Part shown: one piece after another, positions 1-7,378 of the stretch
How the letters are laid out: every line of letters starts with the position of its first letter
How positions within the stretch are numbered: the first letter of the stretch is position 1
DNA from: Mucilaginibacter pineti
Lineage (GTDB): Bacteria; Bacteroidota; Bacteroidia; Sphingobacteriales; Sphingobacteriaceae
DNA length: 35,902 nt
Direction of reading: 5' to 3'
NCBI RefSeq assembly: GCF_900101875.1
Contig: NZ_FNAI01000026.1
Span: 1-35,902 of the forward strand
Notes under the pieces: model-generated
Seen by the model: the letters and a program-made list of their open reading frames with translations, nothing else
Database searches by the model: none
Told to the model about the DNA's origin: nothing
Translations under genes and position numbers: made by a program

Positions 1-504
1 CACCCGGGCGAAGACCTGCATGATGGCATTACCTTCGAGATGTTTTTGGATAAGGTGAACCACCACAAACGCGCCAACCTACTGTATGATCCATCGCATT
101 TTGTATTACAGTGCCTTGATTACCTGGAGTATATCGATCTGTATCACGAGCGTATTAAAATGTTCCACGTAAAAGATGCTGAGTTTAACCCAACCGGGCG
201 ACAAGGCGTTTACGGCGGCTACCAGAACTGGATTGACCGTGCGGGCCGTTTCCGTTCACTGGGCGATGGGCAGGTAGATTTCAAGGGTATCTTCAGTAAA
301 TTAACCCAATACGACTTTAAAGGTTGGGCAGTACTGGAATGGGAATGTGCCCTTAAACACCCGGAAGATGGTGCCCGCGAAGGTGCCGAGTTCATCAAGA
401 ACCACATCATCCGTGTAACCGAGCGTGCTTTCGATGATTTTGCAGCATCAGGTTCTGATGACGCATTTAACAAAGAAATTTTAGGTATAAAAATCGAAGG
501 ATAA
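1..504 (+). CDS. Sugar-phosphate isomerase/epimerase, TIM barrel (5' partial)
   Basis: The reading frame is open from the first base of the window, so the N-terminal part lies outside; an internal ATG at 40 is not the true start. The visible 167 residues look like the C-terminal half of the xylose-isomerase-like TIM-barrel family, which isomerises or epimerises sugars or their derivatives in the cytoplasm using a divalent metal. The usual metal-ligand neighbourhoods can be seen: YDPSHF (Asp and His), FHVKDAE (His and Asp) and VLEWEC (Glu). The substrate cannot be told. It lies 126 bp upstream of a secreted fucosidase on the same strand, so a role in sugar catabolism is a reasonable inference. 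A short CGAACC/GGTTCG hairpin follows the stop at 537-559, but no clear T tract does. Confidence 0.8.
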   Translation, partial: HPGEDLHDGITFEMFLDKVNHHKRANLLYDPSHFVLQCLDYLEYIDLYHERIKMFHVKDAEFNPTGRQGVYGGYQNWIDRAGRFRSLGDGQVDFKGIFSKLTQYDFKGWAVLEWECALKHPEDGAREGAEFIKNHIIRVTERAFDDFAASGSDDAFNKEILGIKIEG

Positions 505-630
505 ATTAATAAGCGGGATGAACATACCTAACATATCGAACCTTAAGTTTAGCGGTTCGTTGCTCAATTTAATTTGTATTCATAACCCGTGTAACTTTAA
601 CTAAAACCACAATAATAAAAATATCATTTT

Positions 631-3006
631 ATGAGCAATAAAAACTTTCTTTTACTCTTTGGCCTCCATATGCTCATTTCAATTACCTGTTTTGCACAGG
701 AGAAGAATTTGAATTTATGGTATACCAAACCCGCCAAACAGTGGGAAGAAACATTGCCCTTAGGAAACGGCCGGTTAGGCATGATGCCCGATGGGAATGT
801 AATAAATGAAAATATTGTACTAAACGATATCACATTATGGTCGGGTGGCCCCCAGGATGCCAATAATTATGGCGCTTACAAAAGATTACCGGAGGTTAGA
901 CAGTTGATATTAGAGGGTAAAAACGATGAGGCGCAGGCCATCATCAATAAGGATTTTATTTGCAAGGGAGCGGGCTCCGGCAATGGCGACGGTGCAGATG
1001 TTCCGTTTGGAAGCTACCAATTGCTGGCTAACCTGCATCTTAAATTTGAATACCCGGAAAAAGACAGCGCGAATCTACACGTCGAAAATTATAAACGCGG
1101 TTTATCATTGAAGGATGCTATGGCAACCTGTTCTTACCGCATTAACGGGGTAACTTATACCCGCGAGTATTTTACAAGCTTTGGAGATGATGTAGATGTC
1201 ATCCGGATAGCTGCGGACAAACCGGGGCAATTAAACTTTCGGGTAGCTATTGACCGGCCTGAACGTTTTATTACCAGGCGGGTAGGGGATGATCTTGAAA
1301 TTACAGGACAACTCAAAAATGGGTCGGGTGGTAACGGCATGGCGTATATGGGGCGGGTAAGCGCCAGCCTCACAGATGGCCGTTTAACAAGTGACGAGAA
1401 CGAATTGGTTATTGAAAAAGCCACAGAAGTAATTTTATACGTTAGCGCTAAAACAAACTGGCATGATGCTAACTATGTACTTCATCTGGCCAGCAACCTC
1501 CATTCGGCAAAATTAAAAAGCTATGAACGTCAAAAACAGCTCCATTTAATAAAATACAAAAAACTATTCAACCGGGTAGGTATTAACCTGGGGAATACTT
1601 CTGCATCAGATTTACCTACTGATGAGCGCCTGCAGGCTTTCCAGAAAGATCCGACCTCCGATCCGGGTCTGCCCGCTTTGTTTTTTCAATTTGGCAGATA
1701 CCTGCTGATAAGCAGTATCCGTGTTGGCCTTTTGCCTCCAAATTTGCAGGGGTTATGGGCCAATCAAGTACAAACGCCCTGGAATAGTGATTACCACCTC
1801 GACCTTAATATTCAGATGTGCCACTGGCCGGTAGAGGTTGCGAATTTACCCGAACTGGATCTGCCGCTAACAGAATATGTTCGCAGTTTGATGAAAAATG
1901 GTGAAAGATCGGCAAAGGCTTATTATAATGCGGATGGCTGGATAGCCCATGTTTGTGCAAACGTCTGGGGCTTTACGGAGCCGGGAGAAAGTGCAAATTG
2001 GGGCTTTACCAAAGTTGGTCCGGGTTGGCTCTGCGATAATTTATGGCAGCATTATCAATTCACGGGCGACGATAAATACCTGAAAAGTATTTACCCGATA
2101 CTAAAAGGGGCAGCTGAATTTTACAGCAGCGTTCTTGTTAAGGATCCAAAGTCGGGCTGGCTGGTTACATCGCCCTCATCATCACCAGAAAATTCATTCT
2201 ACCTTCCCAACGGAAAAATGGCCAGTATTTGCATGGGGCCAACGGTTGACAATCAAATCGTGAGGGAATTGTTTACCAATACAATTTATGCGGCATCCCG
2301 GCTAAAGATCGACCAGGTATTTATAAATACGCTTTCGTCAAAACTGAAGCAAATTCCACCCGCAGTCCAGATTGCAAAGGATGGAAGGGTTATGGAATGG
2401 ATGGAAGACTATAAAGAAACGGAGTCCACCCATCGTCACATCTCTCATTTATACGGGCTGTTCCCTGCCCCACTGATCACTCCCGAGGACAATCCGGCCT
2501 GGGCAGAAGCGTGCAAAAAAACATTGGAAGGGCGCGGCGATGACGGTACAGGGTGGTCATTAGCTTATAAAATGCTTTTTTGGGCAAGGTTGCACAACGG
2601 GGATCGTGCATTTAATTTGTTTACTACGCTCATGAGAATGACCCTGAAAACAGGGATGAATTACGGTGCCGGCGGCGGTGTTTATCCAAATCTTTTAGGG
2701 GCAGGGCCGCCGTTTCAAATAGATGGCAACTTAGGCGGTACAGCAGCTATTGCAGAAATGCTCATACAAAGCCACGCCGGATTTATTGACCTGTTGCCTG
2801 CCTTACCTGCAGCATGGAAAGCTAACGGGGAAATCCGGGGTTTTAAAGCCAGGGGTAATTATATAGTAGATATGGCATGGAGCGACGGCAAGGTTACCCA
2901 TTTCAAAATTTCATCACCAACAGGAAAAAAAGTTAAAGTTAGGGTTAATGGAAAAATCGAAACCGTCAGCGTTACTCCAACACCTACTACCGTATCAATT
3001 TTATGA
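631..3006 (+). CDS. Secreted GH95 family alpha-L-fucosidase
   Basis: A 791-residue protein, the usual length for glycoside hydrolase family 95, whose members release alpha-1,2-linked L-fucose from glycans by inversion (some GH95 enzymes act on L-galactose). Residues 1-22 form a signal peptide ending in CFAQ, so it should act in the periplasm or at the cell surface. The N-terminal GH95 beta domain starts at NLWYTKPAKQWEETLPLGNGRLG. The catalytic barrel carries the family marks: the NLQGLWA segment, DLNIQMCHW with Asn393 in the region of the paired catalytic asparagines, Glu598 in the ESTHRHISHLYG stretch where the acid residue is expected, and Asp698 in FQIDGNLGGTAAIAEM. MCHWP replaces the more common MNYWP. 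The frame is intact. The ATG at 631 is supported by the signal peptide directly behind it. Confidence 0.93.
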   Translation: MSNKNFLLLFGLHMLISITCFAQEKNLNLWYTKPAKQWEETLPLGNGRLGMMPDGNVINENIVLNDITLWSGGPQDANNYGAYKRLPEVRQLILEGKNDEAQAIINKDFICKGAGSGNGDGADVPFGSYQLLANLHLKFEYPEKDSANLHVENYKRGLSLKDAMATCSYRINGVTYTREYFTSFGDDVDVIRIAADKPGQLNFRVAIDRPERFITRRVGDDLEITGQLKNGSGGNGMAYMGRVSASLTDGRLTSDENELVIEKATEVILYVSAKTNWHDANYVLHLASNLHSAKLKSYERQKQLHLIKYKKLFNRVGINLGNTSASDLPTDERLQAFQKDPTSDPGLPALFFQFGRYLLISSIRVGLLPPNLQGLWANQVQTPWNSDYHLDLNIQMCHWPVEVANLPELDLPLTEYVRSLMKNGERSAKAYYNADGWIAHVCANVWGFTEPGESANWGFTKVGPGWLCDNLWQHYQFTGDDKYLKSIYPILKGAAEFYSSVLVKDPKSGWLVTSPSSSPENSFYLPNGKMASICMGPTVDNQIVRELFTNTIYAASRLKIDQVFINTLSSKLKQIPPAVQIAKDGRVMEWMEDYKETESTHRHISHLYGLFPAPLITPEDNPAWAEACKKTLEGRGDDGTGWSLAYKMLFWARLHNGDRAFNLFTTLMRMTLKTGMNYGAGGGVYPNLLGAGPPFQIDGNLGGTAAIAEMLIQSHAGFIDLLPALPAAWKANGEIRGFKARGNYIVDMAWSDGKVTHFKISSPTGKKVKVRVNGKIETVSVTPTPTTVSIL

Positions 3007-3081
3007 TGCCAGTGTACAGCTTGATCGTTTACAGTAGAACCGAATGAGGTGCTAACTAATCGGCTTTTCTTAATGGATCTA

Positions 3082-3885
3082 TTATTTGGTGCCCTTGCTT
3101 GCTGCCACGCTGTCAATCTCGTTTTGAGTGATTCCGTATTTCGCCATTCGAGTACGGTGATCGGCCGAACCCAGGTACTCGTGAAGTTGTGCATTCACAG
3201 CCTGCAGAATACCATGATTGTTTTTGCTAAATGAGAAGGCGCCCACAGGTGCTTTTCCATCTTGGCTATTCTTGAAAGGGACTGCTTCCAGTTTGGGGTT
3301 GGCATTTGCAGTGACGTGGTTTCCAACCGCTGTGGCTGCGAACGCGTCAATCTTGCCGGCAAGCAATGCGGCAGCGGCCTCTGGCTGGCTATTAAACAGC
3401 ACAATCTGGCTATCGCTCACGCCAGCCAACTTTGCAGCATCGAACTGCACTTGACCGGGAATAAGCCCAAGCAACGCATCGCTGCGCATCACCACTGATT
3501 CATAGTTCGTCAGCGCCTTCGGATTGCCATGATGCACGACGAACCCGTCGCCAAGCGACCATACCGGCACGCTGAAAACCACATTCCTTGCACGTTCGGG
3601 CGTAACGAAAATGGGCACGTTCATGTCCCAGCGTCCAGTTTGGACACCTGGTAAAAGCTCCTCGAACGTAGTGAGCTGATATTCGATGGATGTTACGCCA
3701 ATTGCCCGCAGTATCACTTCGGCCAGTTCGATGTCCGCACCCTTTACGAGATGGTTTTCGTCAGTCCAGTAGAAAGGCGGTTCCTCGATATATGCGATTC
3801 GCACCTTCATATCTTTATTCCACAACGTTAAAGGTAAATGTGCTGAGATTGATGAAGAACCATGTGCTGAAATTTCTGTTTCCAT
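3082..3885 (-). CDS. Family 3 solute-binding protein-like, no signal peptide
   Basis: The 267-residue product resembles periplasmic binding proteins of amino-acid ABC transporters (SBP_bac_3). Features include the YIEEPPFYW opening strand, VKGADIELAEVILRAIG, a PERARNVVFSVPVW segment matching the family TPERAK-FSxP pattern, and a Q(P)EAAAALLAGKIDAFAA segment. The protein starts METEISAHG and has no hydrophobic signal or lipobox. A second ATG at residue 26 (3810) begins right at the domain and also gives no signal. No permease or ATPase gene lies nearby. Codon choice is visibly richer in G and C at third positions than in the neighbours and reads like a proteobacterial gene, so transfer is likely. 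It may bind a ligand in the cytoplasm, serve as a sensor part, or be a passenger of a past transfer. The family is fairly sure; the role is unknown. Confidence 0.75.
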   Translation of the reverse strand: METEISAHGSSSISAHLPLTLWNKDMKVRIAYIEEPPFYWTDENHLVKGADIELAEVILRAIGVTSIEYQLTTFEELLPGVQTGRWDMNVPIFVTPERARNVVFSVPVWSLGDGFVVHHGNPKALTNYESVVMRSDALLGLIPGQVQFDAAKLAGVSDSQIVLFNSQPEAAAALLAGKIDAFAATAVGNHVTANANPKLEAVPFKNSQDGKAPVGAFSFSKNNHGILQAVNAQLHEYLGSADHRTRMAKYGITQNEIDSVAASKGTK

Positions 3886-4157
3886 TTTTCTTGTCGTTAT
3901 CTTGTATACTTTTTATATTTATTTTATAAGGTGGCTTTCACGATCACCGCGAATAACTTAACAGCATTCCGCGTGAATTAACTTTGCAAAGTTATGCGTA
4001 TAAATAAGGCTATAACAGATACAGATTTTGGAAATTTAAGAATAACAGATTGGAAAAAAACAGGTAGTAGCCATTAAGATCGTCCATCCTTGTTACCCAA
4101 CGAGGTTCGAACTCAAAAAGTAACGCTATCATGCAGAAACGTAGTCGTCTAAAACAA
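3886..4157. other. Intergenic stretch without a recognisable gene
   Basis: Apart from the palindrome at 3979-3994, this stretch holds no open frame of note. A GTTCGAAC palindrome near 4105 resembles a tRNA T loop, but no arm or acceptor stem surrounds it. Confidence 0.5.
3979..3994. promoter_or_regulatory. Palindromic double -7 element
   Basis: TAACTTTGCAAAGTTA is a perfect 16-bp palindrome, and each arm is a match to the Bacteroidota -7 consensus TAnnTTTG. Read on the minus strand it could start a transcript about 90 nt ahead of the solute-binding protein gene. The plus-strand arm points into a gene-free stretch. It could equally be a regulator site. Confidence 0.45.
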
Positions 4158-4190
4158 AACTGCTTCTAATGCAATTAGAAGCAGTTTTTT
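4158..4190. terminator. Strong terminator hairpin
   Basis: A perfect 13-bp stem (AACTGCTTCTAAT at 4158-4170 with ATTAGAAGCAGTT at 4174-4186) and a 3-base loop are followed by a T run on the plus strand. On the minus strand it is followed by TTGTTTT. It lies about 110 bp downstream of the leftward azoreductase gene and could end its transcript. Confidence 0.8.
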
Positions 4191-4197
4191 AAATTTG

Positions 4198-4220
4198 GTG
4201 ACTCTTAGGCCGCAGTTCTC
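4198..4220. repeat. Copy 1 of a repeat linked to a terminator
   Basis: GTGAC, seven variable bases, then CCGCAGTTCTC. The same arrangement occurs at 5534-5556. In both places a hairpin terminator lies immediately on the left, that is, downstream on the minus strand. The layout resembles a tRNA 3' end plus terminator, as at 25822-25902, but the arms do not form a tRNA. Possibly a decayed tRNA-derived insertion scar. Confidence 0.55.
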
Positions 4221-4301
4221 TAATACAAATAGGATGTGTATCGGTGAGGTTTTTAAGATTGCCTATATTTTCAGCGTATTGAACAACTGTTAAGATAGAT
4301 T

Positions 4302-4904
4302 TTAGTCGATTTTTATACTGTCTATCGCTTTCTCCATTGCGTGGTCCTTAACGCCGGGTACTTTTAGTCCTTCTGCACGTAATACGGTTAGGTCGGTCAT
4401 ACCTAAAAAGCCAAGGAAAGCCTTCAAATAAGGCGCAACAAAATCATTGGCTTTGCCCGGCCCTTCTGAGTAAATACCACCGGAAGACATGGCAACATAA
4501 ACCTTTTTTCCTGTAATCTTGCCAATGGGGCCACTTTCACCATAACCAAAAGTTATCCCGGCTCGGGTAATATGGTCAATCCAGGCTTTTAATGCCGAAT
4601 GGATGGTAAAGTTGATTAGCGGCGCACCAATTACAATGATGTCTGCACCGAATAGTTGTTTAACCAACTCGTCAGAAAGGCGAACGGATTCTTTATCGGC
4701 TTCGCTTAGCTGATCTTTAGGCGTAAACATAGCGCGCAGGACGGCAGGATTTAAATGCGGAATTTCTATATCAACCAGGTTCAATTCTTCTACGGTACTG
4801 TTCGGGTATTTGTCTTGAATCTTTTCAACAATAGCGTTACCCAGCTTAATACTGTGCGATGCTGCACCTTGTATACTTGATTTTAAATGAAGGATGTGTG
4901 TCAT
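4302..4904 (-). CDS. azoR: FMN-dependent NADH-azoreductase / quinone reductase
   Basis: A 200-residue flavodoxin-fold protein of the AzoR family, which reduces quinones and azo compounds in the cytoplasm with FMN and NADH. Family marks are the N-terminal strand MTHILHLKSSIQGAASHSIKLG (FMN phosphate loop), the APLINFTIHSALKAWIDHITRAGITFGY segment (usually APMYNF) and the SSGGIYSEG loop. The ATG at 4904 is chosen because the family begins at MTHIL; a longer frame to 4949 adds 15 unrelated residues and runs into the operator region. It is divergent from the HxlR regulator at 5017 and the two share a 112-bp control region with inverted repeats. HxlR-azoreductase pairs commonly respond to electrophiles or quinones, so such a role is inferred here. 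Confidence 0.9.
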   Translation of the reverse strand: MTHILHLKSSIQGAASHSIKLGNAIVEKIQDKYPNSTVEELNLVDIEIPHLNPAVLRAMFTPKDQLSEADKESVRLSDELVKQLFGADIIVIGAPLINFTIHSALKAWIDHITRAGITFGYGESGPIGKITGKKVYVAMSSGGIYSEGPGKANDFVAPYLKAFLGFLGMTDLTVLRAEGLKVPGVKDHAMEKAIDSIKID

Positions 4905-4967
4905 AGTATTTACTTGATTATTTATCAACGGCAAAACTATGGTTACCAACTGGCAAAAAGTGAGTAC

Positions 4968-5002
4968 TTACCCAAAGGTAACCACTTACATTGAGGTAAG
5001 TG
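4968..5002. promoter_or_regulatory. Two adjacent inverted repeats, likely HxlR operators
   Basis: TTACC-caaa-GGTAA at 4968-4981 is followed at once by CACTTAC-attgag-GTAAGTG at 4983-5002; both are perfect. They share the ACTTAC/GTAAGT core and lie between the divergent azoreductase and HxlR genes, the classic place for an autoregulatory HxlR site. Confidence 0.65.
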
Positions 5003-5004
5003 AT

Positions 5005-5012
5005 TAACTTTG
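5005..5012 (+). promoter_or_regulatory. -7 promoter element of the HxlR gene
   Basis: TAACTTTG matches the Bacteroidota TAnnTTTG element exactly and abuts the second operator palindrome. It lies only 4 bp before the ATG at 5017, so the transcript would be leaderless or nearly so. Confidence 0.5.
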
Positions 5013-5016
5013 CGCT

Positions 5017-5394
5017 ATGAAAGTGATTAAAAATGAGAACCTTCCAGACAAAGCGGCTTGTGCAGGCTCGCTCAAAAACGTCCTTGATGCGCTGTATGTA
5101 CTTAATGGAAAATGGAAGCTGGCTTTGATCCTTTCCCTTGTGCAATCCTCCAAGCGTTTTAACGGGATCCAGCAGGAGCTCACCGGCATATCCGCCAAAG
5201 TATTAGCTAAAGAATTAAAAGATCTGGAATTGAATGACTTTATCAAACGTAACGTATATCCAACTACGCCGGTAAGTATTATTTATGAAGCAACCGAATA
5301 TAGCCGAACTTTAAAAAACGTATTAGGCGAACTAAGTGCCTGGGGTGAACAGCACCGGGAAAAAGTTAAACAAAGCATGCGGAAGCAATCCTGA
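5017..5394 (+). CDS. HxlR family transcriptional regulator
   Basis: A 125-residue winged-helix protein with the HxlR pattern: an early cysteine (KAACAGSLKNVLDAL), then LNGKWKLALILSL, the recognition-helix region RFNGIQQELTGISAKVLAKELKDLELNDFIKR, and the wing with VYPTTPVSIIYEATEYSRTLKNVLGELSAWG. Such proteins bind DNA as dimers and often sense oxidants or electrophiles through the N-terminal cysteine (here Cys15). It is transcribed away from the azoreductase gene and very probably controls both. The ATG at 5017 is the natural family start. Confidence 0.92.
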   Translation: MKVIKNENLPDKAACAGSLKNVLDALYVLNGKWKLALILSLVQSSKRFNGIQQELTGISAKVLAKELKDLELNDFIKRNVYPTTPVSIIYEATEYSRTLKNVLGELSAWGEQHREKVKQSMRKQS

Positions 5395-5497
5395 GTGATA
5401 AAATGACCATGATAAGATCATATTTATGGCCGTTTCTTAATCCGAAATGACTTCCACTCTTAGATTACATCCTTAACCGTTTAGGTTCTTTATAGGC

Positions 5498-5532
5498 ACA
5501 AAAAAAGGAAACACTAATTTAGTATTTCCTTT
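5498..5532 (-). terminator. Terminator of operon A
   Basis: A 13-bp stem (5504-5516 with 5520-5532) and a 3-base loop. On the minus strand its only irregular pair is a G-U wobble and a run of seven or more T follows; on the plus strand that pair is a C-A mismatch. It therefore suits leftward transcripts coming from the operon ending at 5738, though the plus strand also has a short T run behind it. Confidence 0.7.
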
Positions 5533-5533
5533 T

Positions 5534-5556
5534 GTGACCGTCCGACCGCAGTTCTC
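5534..5556. repeat. Copy 2 of the terminator-linked repeat
   Basis: Matches copy 1 at 4198-4220 in GTGAC and CCGCAGTTCTC with the same 7-base spacing; the spacer differs. The two copies stand in the same orientation and enclose the azoreductase/HxlR locus. Confidence 0.55.
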
Positions 5557-5737
5557 GAACACCTTTATAGAGGATTTGAAGAAAATAGCTTCTATAAATG
5601 TTTAAGTTTAATATAGAACTTTTTATTATAAGTAGTATCAATCAAAGTGTCATTATTCAATACTCACAACTATGGTGCAGAACCGCATAGGTTCTTGCTT
5701 AACTATTGCTGTTTTTTAGGCTTTTTCAAGGTGAACT

Positions 5738-6268
5738 CTACGAATAGAGGTAATAGCCCCAAAATGCCATATAGCCCCAAAATGCCATATTGATGATAAA
5801 CAGCGGCATGGCTATGCTCACTGTTGCAGATGCTAATGTCGAATACAGGTTTTCGCCGCTCGCCTGTAATTGGCTTTTCAATATTGTAGTACCTAATAAA
5901 AGTAAAATGCCGCCTGCCATAAGTATGGTGTATCGTGTTTGCTGTTCGGCAGCTGTATTAACCCAACCCTGAAACGTTGAGGGCGGCGGCCCCATCCCCG
6001 CGAAAATGGAAAATAACAACCACGGCGCGGATAGTAACAGCGCGGTAATAACCAGTTGTTTACCGGGTTGATCTCGTTTCCAAAGCCTGGGTATGCCAAG
6101 ATGATATGCCGAGAGGATCATCAAACACACATTCATTCCCCAAACGGGTAAATATATTTTATAGCTTATTGGCGCTATGCCAAAACCAATAGTCACGGTT
6201 ACCGGGGGAACAAGCCACAGGTATGCCAGGCTAAGTTTTTGTTTAAACGGGACGGATTCTTTATACAT
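5738..6268 (-). CDS. Multi-pass membrane protein of unknown function
   Basis: The family is not recognised. The 176-residue protein has about five hydrophobic segments (near residues 13-31, 40-56, 73-90, 112-130 and 147-165) and charged loops between them. It is the last gene of operon A, 4 bp after the NTF2-like gene. The last residues contain a doubled AFWGYM/AFWGYY motif, made by an exact 18-bp in-frame tandem duplication at 5753-5788. The protein has no catalytic motif that can be named. Confidence 0.7.
   Translation of the reverse strand: MYKESVPFKQKLSLAYLWLVPPVTVTIGFGIAPISYKIYLPVWGMNVCLMILSAYHLGIPRLWKRDQPGKQLVITALLLSAPWLLFSIFAGMGPPPSTFQGWVNTAAEQQTRYTILMAGGILLLLGTTILKSQLQASGENLYSTLASATVSIAMPLFIINMAFWGYMAFWGYYLYS
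5753..5788. repeat. 18-bp in-frame tandem duplication
   Basis: The unit ATAGCCCCAAAATGCCAT occurs twice head to tail, within the C-terminal codons of the membrane protein gene, adding six residues to the final hydrophobic stretch. Probably a recent slippage event. Confidence 0.9.
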
Positions 6269-6272
6269 CGAT

Positions 6273-6758
6273 TTATTTTATTCCCTTTTCTAATTTGGCG
6301 TTTTGCCCGGCAAGGATTTTCCACGCACCATCGCGTTTTACCAGTACGAGCATCCTGCGAAACTCAAACGTTTCCCCGGGAAAACGTTCATCTCCATCTA
6401 AACCGGTACGCACATGGGATATAGCAAGGTTTGGATAAGGGTAGGTAATATCTTCCACCGCGCGGGTGTAATAATGGGTGGCTTTAAAATAGGTGGTATG
6501 TACCTGCTGATAATGAAATTGAATATCATCCCGCCCTTTATAATAAGCGCCAAACCAATTTACCCAGGTGGCATCAACGGTATAATTGTCTGCCAACCCT
6601 TTGGGATCATGCCGGTTCCAGGCGTCTTCATAGTTTTTGATAAGCTGCCTTATCTGCGTATTTTCCCTGGCGGTATCTGTTTGCTGGCTGTAGGCTTTAA
6701 AACCATACAACCAGCACAGACTAACTATTACTATGAACTTAAAACTACTTATCTTCAT
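6273..6758 (-). CDS. Secreted NTF2-like (SnoaL/DUF4440 type) protein
   Basis: A 161-residue protein with a signal peptide (MKISSFKFIVIVSLCWLYGFKAYSQ) and one domain of the cone-shaped NTF2-like fold. The pattern is typical: IRQLIKNYEDAWNRHDPKGLADNYTVDATWVNWFGAYYKGRDDI at the N-terminal helix, then strands ending in RRMLVLVKRDGAWKILAGQNAKL. Relatives in this group bind or turn over small molecules, and many have no known substrate. It should act in the periplasm. It is third in operon A, 33 bp after the cupin gene and 4 bp before the membrane protein gene. Confidence 0.82.
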   Translation of the reverse strand: MKISSFKFIVIVSLCWLYGFKAYSQQTDTARENTQIRQLIKNYEDAWNRHDPKGLADNYTVDATWVNWFGAYYKGRDDIQFHYQQVHTTYFKATHYYTRAVEDITYPYPNLAISHVRTGLDGDERFPGETFEFRRMLVLVKRDGAWKILAGQNAKLEKGIK

Positions 6759-6791
6759 GACCCATTAATTAATAAGGGGAGTATTGGCGCC

Positions 6792-7370
6792 TTAAAAAGC
6801 TTTTAGTACATCAATTGGTGGCCCAACCCGTTCAAAACCGTGTTGTTTCCTGAACTCGTCCTGCTCGGCTTCGGGTTTGCCTTTCATTTGCCCTTCACTT
6901 ATCGCTATAAAACATTCTTCCATTTTACCGGCTGGTTGAAAAGTGGTGAGCATGCGGCCAACACCTTCTCCTACCTTTGAAAATGCATGAGGTACACCCC
7001 GCGGACCAAACACACTATCGCCGGGCTTAACGTGATGCATTTTATCGCCCACTTTAATCACAAACTCCCCCTCCAGAATGTACCACCATTCGTCCTGGTT
7101 ATAATGGAGATGCAGGTTCGGGCCGCCTTTTTTTACGCGCGATGATTCATATATGTACAAATCGCCGTCGGTATCTTTGGTTGATACCTTGGTATAAAAA
7201 GTGTCCCCGTCAAACAGGCTGATGGGTTTTTGAAAGCGGTCGGCCCCGGCATCGGTTTTATAGCCTGTTTTTTCCCGAAATCTTGCATAACTTTTAGCAA
7301 TGCCGCTAATTGGGCTGGCTAAAGCAGCGCCGGTTACGGATAACATCCTGAGAAAAGTGTTGCGTTTCAT
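6792..7370 (-). CDS. Exported cupin-domain protein
   Basis: A 192-residue protein with one cupin barrel. The metal-binding first motif reads LHLHYNQDEWWYILEGEF (two His and a Glu) and the second PGDSVFGPRGVPHAFSKVGEG carries the last His. The N terminus, KRNTFLRMLSVTGAALASP, is the Tat-like leader often seen in Bacteroidota secreted enzymes, though it has Lys-Arg and not Arg-Arg. Substrate unknown; such proteins include dioxygenases, isomerases and simple ligand binders. Second gene of operon A, starting 8 bp after the serine hydrolase stop. Confidence 0.83.
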   Translation of the reverse strand: MKRNTFLRMLSVTGAALASPISGIAKSYARFREKTGYKTDAGADRFQKPISLFDGDTFYTKVSTKDTDGDLYIYESSRVKKGGPNLHLHYNQDEWWYILEGEFVIKVGDKMHHVKPGDSVFGPRGVPHAFSKVGEGVGRMLTTFQPAGKMEECFIAISEGQMKGKPEAEQDEFRKQHGFERVGPPIDVLKAF

Positions 7371-7378
7371 GATAAGGT

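Larger units (their letters stand above)
5395..5737. other. Intergenic stretch with terminator, repeat and a weak hairpin
   Basis: No gene is visible. Besides the terminator at 5498-5532 and the repeat at 5534-5556, a 7-bp inverted repeat TTCTATA/TATAGAA at 5590-5618 is followed by CTTTTTATT and may be a weak terminator for rightward transcription. Confidence 0.5.

Noticed and set aside
3218..3498. Open frames on the plus strand opposite the solute-binding protein gene.
   Set aside because: The minus-strand frame has clear family motifs; the opposite frames are a by-product of GC-rich third positions.
4102..4114. T-arm-like GAGGTTCGAACTC suggesting another tRNA.
   Set aside because: No acceptor or anticodon stem around it on either strand; only the short GTTCGAAC palindrome is real.
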